Of a stretch of DNA of 64,000 bases, positions 33,167-44,107 are shown one piece after another. Under the pieces are notes generated by a model that made no database searches, was not told where the DNA came from, and saw only the letters and a program-made list of their open reading frames with translations. Where the stretch lies: assembly GCF_000340215.1 (NCBI RefSeq), contig NW_006921532.1, positions 8,057,735 to 8,121,734 on the forward strand. Reading direction: 5' to 3'. Source of the stretch: Pseudocercospora fijiensis CIRAD86. Its lineage: Eukaryota; Ascomycota; Dothideomycetes; Mycosphaerellales; Mycosphaerellaceae. The stretch's first letter is position 1. Every line of letters begins with the position of its first letter. The position numbers and the translations under genes were made by a program.

Positions 33167-33193
33167 TCGGCGTCGGCGTCGGCGTCGGCGTCG
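33167..33193. repeat. TCGGCG hexamer repeat
   Basis: Four perfect copies of TCGGCG plus a partial fifth. Confidence 0.92.
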
Positions 33194-33867
33194 AGAAGGA
33201 TGGCGCTCTCGCCAACCGGCGATTGGGTGGCACGGCAAAGTCGAAGGGGAGCAAGGAGGACAGCTGTGTCCTGTACATACTGTAACGAGACGCGGAACGG
33301 CAATCAGATCATTGTCAGATGCCATGGCCCATGGCATACCCAAGCCGGAACGTTAGGATCCCATGTCCTGCTGAAGAGCCTCTTGACTGTTCTCCACCGA
33401 TCCATGCATTAAGATTTTGGGCTTGTGCTGCAGGTTAGAGTGGGCCAGCCAGTATTATTCAGTCGTGCACTCGTGGTATCATGCATTCTCTTTCCCAAGA
33501 GCACCGTGAGCAGCGAGCACCTTGTCCGCCTGCACCGTTCACTACGCCGTCACCACCGCGCTTGGCGTCCCAAGGCCCGCCCTGTGTCCGCCGCTCACGT
33601 TGCGACAAAAGCTCTGCCTCGACCGCCACAGCAGCAGGTAGGCGGGTGTCGCACGAAGCTGCAAGGGGCGACAAAGGAAGAGACTCTTGACGGTGTGCCC
33701 GCCTGCGTGGAGACGATCGAGGGCCTGGAGAGTTGAGACTCGAGAGCGCGTCTAACTTACAGTAGCTGCCGAGTGCCACGCAGCGCAGCGCGCGACACTC
33801 CCGCCGGCGTCACTGTTCACCAGGCCAGCTCTGCTCATCCGAACCACGCAGCCATCGCACGCAGCCC

Positions 33868-33907
33868 ATCGCATCGCATCGCCTCGCAGCGCAGCGCAGC
33901 GCATCGC
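33868..33907. repeat. GCATC/GCAGC pentamer run
   Basis: A run of pentamers of the form GCATC, GCCTC and GCAGC in succession, upstream of the bHLH gene. Confidence 0.8.
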
Positions 33908-34448
33908 TTCTGCGCCCGACCTGACCTTTCCTGGCGCATCGACTCGTCGCTGGCAATCCCCTTCGCTCTCCAGCCCTCCCGACTACCTGGTTTGGTCGCC
34001 CTAATAGAGCAAGCTGTGCGGCCGCCTTGTGCTGCCAGCCCTTTTACTTTCGCGGCGTCTTGACGTCCTGTACCATTCGGACCACGCACCTTTGCCGCCG
34101 CCGCCGCCGCTGCTTTCTCCTCCTGGTGAAGCTCATTCGATTACAATCATTGCCGCTCGTGAGTTCTGCGCCGCCAGAAGTGATGCCTTGTGCCTTGCAC
34201 ACTAATAACGACCCCGCTTCAGCGAACTTCAACTCTCCGATTCAATCAATAATACGCATTTACCGCGCCAGAAGACCGGCGCGCACCATCGTTTGGGCCA
34301 TTGAGTGCCAGATCCTCAGCTGTTCATTCCTTGGTCTGCCGGGCTTGGTCCCTCAAACCTCCGGCCTTCTATCCGCGCGTGGCATTCGCCTTTAATCCGC
34401 TTGTCGCGCACAGCCAGTGCCATTCGAATCCAATCTCAGTCGCAAAGC

Positions 34449-36243
34449 ATGGCGGCACCTCACACTGCTGCTCAGCAGCACCAGCATCCTCAGGGCCAAG
34501 GCCTCCCTTCTATTAGCAGCCTGACCAATGGTCTTCCACCTTCCGCGCCAATATCGCCCGACCAGCAATCCGCCTCAGACTCGACACGCGATTCGGGTAC
34601 CTGGCCGCAACCGCAGAGCAAGCGTGAGTGCATCCTTCCTTCCACTTCACAGCACCATTACACCGGCTTAGCGATGTGAATGCCGACCGTGTGCAAGTTC
34701 GAGCTGCGCCTTTGCGCAATGTGCAGGTGCAGGTGCCCCTACTTCTGCCTGGCTGGCTTCACTACCCGAACATTACGGCGGGGCAACTCTTCGAACTTTT
34801 CGCTAACCAGCCTTTGACAGACAATTCGGCCAACAGTCAAGGCCTACAAGTCCACACATTGCTGAACCCGGATGAATCACCATCCCGCCACTCTGTCCCC
34901 AGCACCCCGCTGTCGGCGCGGGTGCCAAACTCGGCTCAATCAGCCGGATCTCAACTGCCTTCTATCAATCAAGGCTTCAACGATGGATCGAATCGTGACA
35001 GCTACAACCAACGCGATAGTCTGGGCCGCGAATTGAACCGTGACAGTTACAACCGAGACAGTCGAGATCTGGCGCCACATTTAGACTCGCGACGAAGCAG
35101 CGTAGACAGCCGCATGCACCAGGGATTCAACTCGTTATACATAAATGCGCCAACATCGCCATACGAGAGCGCGAATAACTCTCAACTTTCTCTAGCTGCA
35201 AGTTTACGGAATCCAAACAATGGCAGGACGCCAATGTCACCGCTCAGTGCTCGTTCTGGTAGTCGTGGTGGACTCACCGCGCCCAGAATTGCGCCTCCTA
35301 TCATGCCCGTAGGACGAGGTCCTGGTGTTCCCGATCCTACCGCCGCCAAACCAACTCAAGGCTATGCTTGGGCTTTCCCTGACGGCCCTATACCAGAAGA
35401 ACGACGCGGTTCGGATAGTGGCGAGTCCAGCGCTGGACATATGTCCAGGCAAAACAGCTTTGCGGCTTCTTCCGTGCGCAGCAGCATTTTTTCGACTGAC
35501 TCTCAGCTCCCAGCTGGCCAGCGTACGTTTACCGAAGATGGTAGGAAAGGATTTGTGGTCCAATATGACAGTCTCACTGATTGCGTTGCAGAAGCGGCTA
35601 CCACACATCACCATTCCATGCAGCATCGGACAATTCAAAGCTTGCAGAGCGAAAGTATGCCTCCGCAGGGCGTTGGCAATTACAGCCGAACACCCGAGTT
35701 ACGAGTGAGTCACAAGCTCGCTGAGAGGAAACGAAGAAGCGAGATGAAAGACCTCTTCGAAGAGCTCAACAAAGCAGTTCCTGCCAACGGCGGCACCAAG
35801 GCAAGCAAGTGGGAGATTCTCACAAAAGGTTCGTGGCAAAGGCATTAAACTTCGAGAGGATGCGTTTCTGATTCTCCGTCCCAGCCATTGATTACATACG
35901 AAGTGTACAGCACAATGAGCGTCAACTCCATGCTGAAGTACAGCGACTACAACGAGACACCGAGTACGGTCGCGAGGCACATAAGGAGAACGAGATGCTC
36001 AAGACCGAAGTTCAAGTAATGCAGCAACATCTTCGCCGTCTACAGCCGGACAACCCTCATATCTATGGTCATTTCACATCGCAACTCAGCCAACAACAGT
36101 CCCAAGGTCAGACGAACGGATCTTCCGGAATTTCACTGCCGCCATTGAACACAGCACAAGGTGGCGGGCCAACTCCTTTCAATGGTGTTGCGCCGTCAGC
36201 TCCGATGGAGGGCGTGGCATATGGAGGCGGATACGGGAGGTGA
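34449..36243 (+). CDS. basic helix-loop-helix transcription factor
   Basis: Exons 34449-34623, 34821-35522, 35592-35828 and 35885-36243 give 490 residues. The bHLH lies near the C-terminus: RVSHKLAERKRRSEMKDLFE, a short loop, then (spanning the last intron) SKWEILTKAIDYIRSVQHNE, followed by a leucine-rich coil (QLHAEVQRLQRDTEYGREAH). The basic region has the H-E-R pattern for E-box binding. The N-terminal half is Ser/Asn/Asp-rich with repeated RDSYN units and looks disordered. The first intron (197 bases) is long for this window but has a GCTAAC branch site and a TTTGACAG acceptor. The 69-base intron at 35523-35591 is a multiple of three and has no stop, so it could be retained. Target genes are unknown. 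Confidence 0.88.
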
Positions 36244-37257
36244 TGATATCCGAACTGCGCATCTCTACCGCATACATCCTTCATTGCTTACTGCAATTGA
36301 CGAACATCTTCTGCGGGCCTGAGCTTTCCCCCGCTTTCCGGCGTCCTGAGTGTGAGCACTATATACCATATTCGCGAGTGATTGTGCGGAGATTCTGTAC
36401 CGCATGGGTGACATGGGATTGTGCGTGCGTATGTATTTTTTGTTTTGGCTGGGCTGGCTTTGACGGAGGGGCGACAGAACAGTTGCAAACTGTAAAACGT
36501 AGCCCTCTCGGCGTTGTTCTATTGTGTGCATCATACTCGAGCGAGTGGCTCGGGTGATGTATTCTAGCATAGCAAGCGGCACCAAAATGCGAACTTGTGC
36601 AAGATGCTGGCTCGACAGCTTGGTGGAGGATGGATCATTGCACGGGAGACACGACCTGTGATCCCGTAGGTTTGATCCAGAGCAGAACCTGTTGACCCAT
36701 CTAGGCGTCAATGACAACCTAGATTAATTACATCGATGGCGTTGCAGACGACTCAGAAAATGCCATCAAATTTCGTCGCCGATTTGTGAAGAAGGTCTGA
36801 CAAGCATTGCTTGCCTAGAGTCTCGATCAATCCCACGTGCGTATCCGAACGCTAACGCCATGGCATGGGCATCTTGAGTTGCCACAAGGCGTCGCTTCTG
36901 CAAGTCACCTTCATCGGGATAGAGTTCACAACGACCGTTCATCGCTTGCGGTCGAGACTATGGTGAGACAATTCTCTCGCGAACCGTATTTGCAGTCTTG
37001 TTTGCCTGGCCCCTGCGGTCGGGCGTGCTGTAGTTCGTAGCAACCGTTGAGACATGTGGCGTGTTGTTTCACGACCTGCATATTGTAGGAATGGAAGGAC
37101 GGTTGTGAAGTCTGGGCCCGCTGATCACGTGAGATTGAATGTTTGATTGAAGGGGAGGCGGCGGCGATGATTTGCACAGCACTCCTATGAACATGAACAA
37201 ATTCGATGGCGAGGCATGGAACTTGCTTGAGGCATTAGCACGGTCTTCAGTGCGGTA
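36244..37257. other. intergenic region bHLH / NPP
   Basis: About 1 kb. Contains the bHLH 3' end and the promoter of the phosphodiesterase gene. A weak tRNA-like A/B-box arrangement near 36607-36690 was considered and dismissed. Nothing else seen. Confidence 0.5.
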
Positions 37258-39408
37258 ATGTCGTCACACATATACGAGAGAGTGCCTCCGCAGGAAGCCC
37301 ATTGCGATCCTGAGGAGGAGCTAGATCTCAGCGGCGATGAGACGGAGGTGCCGCGCACGTCTGACGAGATTCGGCGACACGATCAAGAGACAATATCAGC
37401 CGAGGAAGAGGCGGAACGCTTGTTGACCGGAAGCGGGACGAATGAGCGCGGATTGAGTGGCTTATTCCGAAGAGACGGCAGGCCAAAGGACGAGAGTCGA
37501 GTGCCGTCGAAACGGCGCAGAAAGAGCTCATGGCGGCGCAGTCGGGGCGGGGAGGACGGAGAGCTGATGTACAAAGTGGAAGAAGGCGGTAGGTCGTCGA
37601 GTACGGACATTTCTAGTGATGAGGACTCTGGCAGATTACGAACAACCACAGAGAAGGATCAGGTAGGCAATGGCTAGAGAACATGAGTCGCCCATTCTTG
37701 CTAATGCGAATGGCAGTCCAAGATATCGCGATTGGGAAGGTTCACTGTCATACACCTCTTGATCTTAATCGCCTTCCTGGGCTTCATGTATGGCGCGTAC
37801 AAAGCCTCGCAAGGCGCAAGGCCTTCCAATCAAGCGTACATGGCTAAGACGCTGTCGAATGGGACTCACGACTTCGCGCCGACGACGATTCTCATCAGCC
37901 TGGATGGCTTCCGCGCAGACTTCCTCCATCGTGGATTGACGCCGACTTTGAAATCCTTAATCCAGCAGGGCGTCTCTCCAAGATACATGGAACCATCTTT
38001 CCCATCTTTAACGTTTCCGAACCATTTCACTCTGGTGACCGGCCTTCATCCTGAGTCGCATGGAATCGTTGGAAATTCCTTCTGGGATCCCAATATGCAA
38101 AAGGCATTCACTTACGGAGACCCTGAACTGAGCATGAAACCTGAGTATTGGAATGCTGAACCTATTTGGGAGACTGCAGAGACACAAGGTATCCGAACAG
38201 CCATTCATATGTGGCCTGGGTCTGAAGCACACCTACCGCCGATGGAACCAACATACGTGGACAAATTCAATGGCAATGAACACCTGGGCAATAAGGTCAA
38301 TCGCATTCTGGGCTGGCTGGACCTCCCAGGACCTCACGATCAAGGAGCATCTGTCGAGACACCGAGGCCGCAGCTGATTGCAGCATACGTTCCGAATGTG
38401 GACTCCGACGGGCATAAGTATGGACCCAACAGCACTTATATACGTTCCACAATCGCCGAGGTGGATGGAATGCTCGGAAAGATTTTCAAAGGCATTGAAG
38501 AGCGCAATCTCACAGACGTGGTCAACATTGTAGTCGTTTCTGATCATGGCATGGCAACCACTTCAAACCACCGGATCGTTCAGCTCGAGGATTTGGTGGA
38601 CACATCATTGATCGAACATACAGACGGCTGGCCACTTTTCGGCCTGCGTCCTTTTGATCAGTCTCCAGAGAAGCTCATGGAAATTTACAATGAAATATCT
38701 GCCAAGGTTCGCATGTCCGAACATAAGGGCAAGTTCGACGTCTACCTACGCGACAAAAATATGCCCCAGCGCTATCATTTTTCGCAAAATGATCGCATCG
38801 CGCCTTTGTGGATTGTTCCAAAGGCTGGCTGGGCCATCGCTCCCAAACACGAGTTTGACTTGGTGACAGCATTAGACCGTGGGGAGACATATAATCCGCG
38901 AGGTCTACATGGCTACGACCACGAACATCCTCTTATGCGTGCTATATTCGTTGCCAGAGGTCCTGCTTTCCCGCACACACCTGGCAGCCGGTTGAAGCCG
39001 TTCCAGAACACAGAGGTGTACAACATCATATGCGACAGTCTTGGAATCGAGCCGCGTCCGAATAACGGAACCATACGTCTGCCTTTGCAGACAGATGGAC
39101 TGCATGATTTCGAGGCCTTTGTGCCAGAACCAGACGATCCTCCCCCAATAAATCACGTCGATGCTAGTATATTACTACCGCTCCCAGCTATTACCGCTGA
39201 TGGTAGTTCTTTCAAGCCGCCAGTTCCAGAGGCGGCGATAGATGACGGAGATGGGACTCTAGATGGCACCCCGAGCGGCTCCTGGCGGGATTGGATCAAC
39301 GATAAGATTCAAGAGATCAAACAATGGGCTTCTGGAGTCTTCGGTCAAGGCAAAGAACAAAGCTCTGAAGATGCAGAGGCTGGATCGGGAGACAGGCTGG
39401 TCCGATAG
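37258..39408 (+). CDS. type II membrane ectonucleotide pyrophosphatase/phosphodiesterase
   Basis: Exons 37258-37662 and 37717-39408 around a 54-base intron give 698 residues. The first ~140 residues are an acidic, then Arg-rich, cytoplasmic tail; a single membrane anchor follows (FTVIHLLILIAFLGFMYGAY). The catalytic phosphodiest domain shows metal ligands in ISLDGFRADF, NVDSDGHKYGP and VVSDHGMATTSNH and the Thr nucleophile in FPSLTFPNHFTLVTG with HPESHGIVGN after it. This is the yeast Npp1/Npp2 family, which cleaves nucleoside triphosphates and other phosphodiesters at the surface or in the secretory pathway, often helping phosphate scavenging. C-terminal to the domain is a ~100-residue variable tail. 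All metal-binding residues I can identify are present. Confidence 0.93.
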
Positions 39409-40079
39409 ACCCTACAATGGGCTGGGAGTTGGGAGGAGAATGATACCCCTACATTTTGCTTGCGAATGAATATCTTTTCAGATGGTGTCGGGAATTCCGT
39501 GTCTTGTGCAGCCTTACAGGTCTATACCACAGATTGTGATTGGGACCTTGTTATTGTGATGCCTAGATGCGCAAACAAGGTTTCCGAAGACAGGGTTCAT
39601 CAAACGCCAACAAGCAACCCCGAACGCCATCCTTCCACTGGCCTCCTTTGCACTCCTTATCGATGGAAGGATTCCTGCTGCTACGCGGCCATGTTACGAT
39701 GCGCTGTCGTCAGACTTCGATGAAGCCACGGTATAAGCTGGCCTTGCTCAATGATGAACATGCCACAATGACAACTCCTTTTTCAAGCGACACGACATCA
39801 TCTTGGAATGGGCATATCAGAGATTGGACACCACGCACCACTGGCAGCGACTCATCGCGCGAAACACTCTCGCCTCACTCCGCGCTCAGTATCCTGCGGA
39901 CAAGCTCGTACTTTGAAGCAAGGCACGACAAGAATATCAAGCTTGCTGGGATAAGTGTGACCACGGCATAACACTCTTTCAACCCTTGGCGGTCCGGAAT
40001 GGAAACAAAATTCCTCTTCTGACGAGCAAAGCATCACAGCGGAAGTACTGGCTCTTTTCAGTATCTTGTCATTGCAATC
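39409..40079. other. intergenic region NPP / MFS
   Basis: About 670 bases between two plus-strand genes. A 134-codon ORF at 39567-39971 has no family character. Presumed 3' end of NPP and promoter of the MFS gene. Confidence 0.5.
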
Positions 40080-41729
40080 ATGATCGGCGCGAAAAGGCCA
40101 ACCTACCCTGGCGATGAAGGACCTCCAGCCTCGAAATACAATTACACAACCGCCGTTACAGAAGAGCCATCGTCAAGTGAACACACTCCTCTGCTCTCGA
40201 GATCGAGCTACCACAACATTGACCTCAACCCGCGACATCGACTGTTGAAGTCGCCTTCCTCAATTCTCCTCATTATCTTTCTTGTCGTCCTCCTTACATC
40301 TTTTGGTGACCAACTGCAAGAAGCCCCCTTCACTCGCATTCTCGAATCGGTCATCTGCTATCAGTACTATGAGGAAGTCGACCCGAGCAAAATCAAACTC
40401 GGTCGAAGTCGTGTCGGGCCTGGCGCTATTGGAGGTGTTGACGAGATGTACTGCAAAGCCGACAAAGTCCAGGACGACCTAGCTATGCTCTCAGGCATTC
40501 AAGCTTTTCTCGACGGCTTTCCTGCCTTGGCTCTTGCGATACCTCTTGGCTGGGCCGCTGATCGCTATGGACGCTGGCCGTTCCTCATGCTTGGAGTTGT
40601 ACAAGGTGCTGCGCGGACCGTTTGGGTACAGCTTGTCGCGTGGTTCTGGGAATCGCTCGACGTTCGGGCTACTTGGTTCCAGTCGGCCTTTTCTTTACTT
40701 GGAGGCGGCAGTACAACAGCCTCTGCCTTATTTTTCGTCACGGTCAGCGATGTCACCACTGAAAGTGACAGAGCTGGTGCTTTCCTCCGGCTGGGCGCAG
40801 CGAACCTGTCTGCCAGCCTGTTCATGCCTCCAGTCGCCGCATGGCTGATGGCCATGAATCCGTGGATACCTGCTCTCATGGGCACTGGCTTCATGTGTGG
40901 TGCCGCCATTCTGTATTTGTTCGTGCCAGAAACACTGGACTATTTTGCAAGAGCCAATCCCCCGACTGCAATGGAAGATGCTCATACAACTGCTTCAGGT
41001 CCAGATCCTGTGCAGACATCGACCCCGGCCGCTCTTTCCTTGCGCATCAAAGCCGTGTTGACTAATGTCAAATCCGCGCTTGCCTTCCTACATCGTGACT
41101 GGCGAGTCCCGGCATTGATTCTGCCTTTCACAGTTCACATTCTCGTAGCATCCTCGGGTCGTCTGCTGATCCAATACGTCTCTAAGCGCTATGCCCTGAC
41201 GTTTTCGAAAGCAACCTTACTCACGACTGTCAAGAACGGCGTCCAGGTTGCTCTGCTTTTCATCATTTTACCAAAGATATCGGAGCTCGTCATGACCCGA
41301 TTCGGCCTTGGTATTCAGAAGAAGGATCTCTACTTGGCCAGGCTCTCTCAATGTCTCGTAGCAATAGGCTGGCTTGGCGTCGCTGCGGCACCCAACGTGG
41401 TCCTTGTGGGCAGTGCGCTTGCAGTGTCCAGCTTAGGATACGGAGCGATGCTGCTTTTGAGGTCCTTTATAACATCACTTGTACCGACGCACGAAGTTGC
41501 TAGGACTTACAGCGTGATCGGTATTGTCGATACTCTGGGAACAATGTTTGGCAGTCCTTTGCTTGCCGGGCTTTTCAAGAGAGGCCTGGAGCTAGGCGGT
41601 CCTTTCATTGGATTACCATACTATTTGATAGGTGGCCTGAGCGTTCTCTTTGCTGTACCGATGTTCGCTGTACGACTGAGGAAAGGAGAAGGCGAAGAAC
41701 CATCAGGATTGGATGATGACGAGGACTAG
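40080..41729 (+). CDS. major facilitator superfamily transporter
   Basis: An intronless 549-residue membrane protein. After a ~60-residue Ser/Pro-rich cytoplasmic head (with EHTPLLSR, a dileucine-like sorting motif) come about twelve membrane segments. The MFS A-motif GWAADRYGRWP is intact in the first half. A long first luminal loop contains two cysteines (VICYQYYEE, VDEMYCKAD). A central cytoplasmic loop separates the two halves, and the C-terminus is acidic (GLDDDED). The substrate cannot be assigned. The gene converges on a cytochrome P450 beyond the assembly gap, a pairing seen in small secondary-metabolism or detoxification loci, but two genes are not enough to call a cluster. Confidence 0.9.
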   Translation: MIGAKRPTYPGDEGPPASKYNYTTAVTEEPSSSEHTPLLSRSSYHNIDLNPRHRLLKSPSSILLIIFLVVLLTSFGDQLQEAPFTRILESVICYQYYEEVDPSKIKLGRSRVGPGAIGGVDEMYCKADKVQDDLAMLSGIQAFLDGFPALALAIPLGWAADRYGRWPFLMLGVVQGAARTVWVQLVAWFWESLDVRATWFQSAFSLLGGGSTTASALFFVTVSDVTTESDRAGAFLRLGAANLSASLFMPPVAAWLMAMNPWIPALMGTGFMCGAAILYLFVPETLDYFARANPPTAMEDAHTTASGPDPVQTSTPAALSLRIKAVLTNVKSALAFLHRDWRVPALILPFTVHILVASSGRLLIQYVSKRYALTFSKATLLTTVKNGVQVALLFIILPKISELVMTRFGLGIQKKDLYLARLSQCLVAIGWLGVAAAPNVVLVGSALAVSSLGYGAMLLLRSFITSLVPTHEVARTYSVIGIVDTLGTMFGSPLLAGLFKRGLELGGPFIGLPYYLIGGLSVLFAVPMFAVRLRKGEGEEPSGLDDDED

Positions 41730-41838
41730 ACAAGACCCGTCGTTTGGTGTTGTTTTTATACATAGATCGCCCGTGACATAGACCGCACGGAACAATGGCA
41801 TTGAACTGGTGGCGAAGCCGTTCGCAGGGCAGCCACCG

Positions 41839-41938
41839 NNNNNNNNNNNNNNNNNNNNNNNNNNNNNNNNNNNNNNNNNNNNNNNNNNNNNNNNNNNNNN
41901 NNNNNNNNNNNNNNNNNNNNNNNNNNNNNNNNNNNNNN
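41839..41938. other. assembly gap, 100 N
   Basis: Exactly 100 Ns, the conventional placeholder for a gap of unknown length. It removes the last codons of the P450 gene and could hide additional sequence. Confidence 0.99.
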
Positions 41939-43702
41939 TCTGCAGATCAGCCCAGTCTGCTTCACAAACCAGTAATCATGTAATGTCCATTCCTGATCAG
42001 GATTTGCGAGCTCGAAATCAAATTTCCGCAACAGCTGTGGTACCAATTTCGAAATTTCCAGCACGCTGATATTCTTGCCCAGACACGTCCTGGCGCCACC
42101 ACCAAACTGCGTATGGGAGCGAAGTCGTCAGCGGAAAGTTCTCATTCGCTTCCGCAATCACGACACTGGTACTTACCGAAAGATCATTTCTTTCCATCAA
42201 TTTCAATCTCTGCGCATCAGCTTCCAACCACCTTTCTGGCCGAAACACATCTGCGTCCTCTCCATACACACTCGGGTCCCGAGCCATCACCCAAGGGTTT
42301 GCACCCACGATCGTCCCTTCTGGCAGGAACACGCCACCAATCTCTGCTCCACCCTTGGGCACCACGCGTTCAAGAAGTAATCCCACAGCAGGATGCAGTC
42401 GAAGCGCCTCACGGACTACAGCCTGGAAGTATGGCAGCTCCTGCGCTTCGGCGAATGTCACGGGATCAGAAAGCTTTCCCATTCGATCCGCGGCATCGAT
42501 TTCCGAAAGCAGCTTTTCATGTGCGGTCTTGTGTTTGCAAAGCTGGTAGAAGATTGAGCGAAGCGAGGCAGCAGTCGTGTCAGAGCCCGCGAAGATATTG
42601 CCAGCCGAATGGCTGATCATGAGAGAATCGTCGATGAGCTGTTCTTCGTCTTTGAAGCGTTTAAACCTTGATAACATGTCTTTGAGTTCGAAGGTCTTGG
42701 GCTCATCCGAGTAGTATCGTTGGACTTGTTTTGCTGCAAAGGCGACGATGTATTTGGAAGTGTTCATGACGGCGATGGCGGGTATGAGATTCGCCATCTT
42801 GCTGACGTACGGGTTGCCGAAGAGATATTTGTGGAGATATGGTGCTTGTCCTATAACGCTGTTGTAGACGAGTCGTCCTTCGATGGACTCGATGATTCGT
42901 TCAATGTCGCGCTCTTGTTCCATCATGCCTGGATGAAGAAAGAGGGAGAGTCAGCAAGTGTTGGAAGCGGCGATTGCCGCCCTAGGTATTCTTCTTCTCA
43001 CCCAAGGTGTTGCTATAGGTAATCGAAGTGATCACGTCGAATGCGTACCAGCTACGTCAAATTAACAATGTGATATCCTCACAATGGAAGAATGTAGCGA
43101 CGTACTGGACCCAGGTCCCAAGGTCGACCTCCTTGCCAACCATGCCATCGAATTTTCTCAGAAGTACTTCACTACAGGCATCATTCATCGGCTCAAGTTC
43201 CTTTAACGTGCTCAGCGCATAGGCATGAGCAATCGGCCGTCGCATGTCCCTGAGACGCTTGTTCGAATCATAAACATAAAGATACCCAAGTTCATTGAAC
43301 ATCATCATACCTGTGTTCGTATTCATCGCGCGAGCTGAACACGGTTGGTAAGATGCCCTTCGGAGTCTTGACGTCAAATGGGACGTAGAAGTCGGACTTC
43401 CAGAACTTGCTCGCGATCCCATAGACCCGAGGAATCAAGCTCGCATCCGAGAACATGACATGATTGGGTCCTACCCGCACGAAAGGACCATATCGGCGAT
43501 GCAGGGCGATATGATATTGCATTTGAAGGCCTTTCGCACAGCTCCATATCCTGTCTAGATCCGAGATTGAGGCAAGAAATGGGCCGGGTAGCTTCCTGAG
43601 GCCTGGGCGATATCGTATGCTTGCGTAGTAGGCTATGGTGCAGGCGATGGCACCGAAGAGAATTAGTTGCCAAATTGCGGCATCCGCAATGGGTTCTAGC
43701 AT
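41939..43702 (-). CDS. cytochrome P450, C-terminus cut by the assembly gap
   Basis: Exons 43702-43311, 43249-43106, 43051-43002, 42928-42177 and 42106-41939 give 502 residues before the gap; all introns are GT-AG (61, 54, 73, 70 bases). A membrane anchor (WQLILFGAIACTIAYYA) and the hinge RKLPGPF start the protein. The I-helix reads GNIFAGSDTTAASL, the ExxR is EALR, the PERF-like motif FRPERW, and the heme site FGGGARTCLGK contains the Cys ligand across the last intron. This set matches fungal class II P450s of the pisatin-demethylase/benzoate-hydroxylase-like type. The chain reaches VKQTGLICR, near the usual end, so only a few residues should be missing. An upstream Met at 43783 is less likely than 43702. 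The substrate is unknown. Confidence 0.92.
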
Positions 43703-44107
43703 GATTCTGGGGTCTATTATTGCAAAGACTTGAGGAGATAAAACTGTTCCGAAACCTTTTAGGGAGTTGAATTTTATAGGCACGATGTACGAAATGCCAT
43801 TGTACTCGGCTCTTCAGACGAGGGATTGCTCGCTTGAAAACATGTATGAAATAAGATTGTGCATGCTTCGCGGGTCTTGAGTGTCAGCAGCGGGGTGATG
43901 CGATCGTCAGAAGTTGCGGTCCGTTGGCCTTCCTATAGAAATCCTTCCGGGAACGGATGGAGTAGCAAAGCCCGTATGATAACACATTTTCAACATACTT
44001 CCACTCCAAACATCTTTGCCTTTAAGAATTGAAAGTAACCATCGTACCCGTGCCAGATGCTCTGCTTGGAAGGCGGTCCGCTCAACGTGCATATGGATCC
44101 TCATGCT
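43703..44107. promoter_or_regulatory. P450 upstream region / RRG9 3' end
   Basis: About 400 bases; no gene. It must hold the P450 promoter on the minus strand. Confidence 0.5.

Larger units (their letters stand above)
32118..34448. promoter_or_regulatory. long 5' region of the bHLH gene
   Basis: About 2.3 kb without a supported gene. It holds a TCGGCG repeat (33167-33193), an 8-base palindrome pair around 33319-33337, a GCATC/GCAGC pentamer run (33868-33907) and a GCC run (34095-34111). Several ATG-led short frames lie in the last kilobase, for example at 33481 and 34183, so upstream ORFs in a long leader are possible. Confidence 0.5.

Noticed and set aside
34624..34652. A short 29-base intron in the bHLH gene
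   Set aside because: Frame would fit but 29 bases is too short; the 197-base choice has a branch site and a good acceptor and gives a smoother protein.
36607..36690. tRNA-like A box (TGGCTCGACAGCTTGG) and B box (GGTTTGATCCA)
   Set aside because: The acceptor and anticodon stems do not pair, so it is not a credible tRNA.
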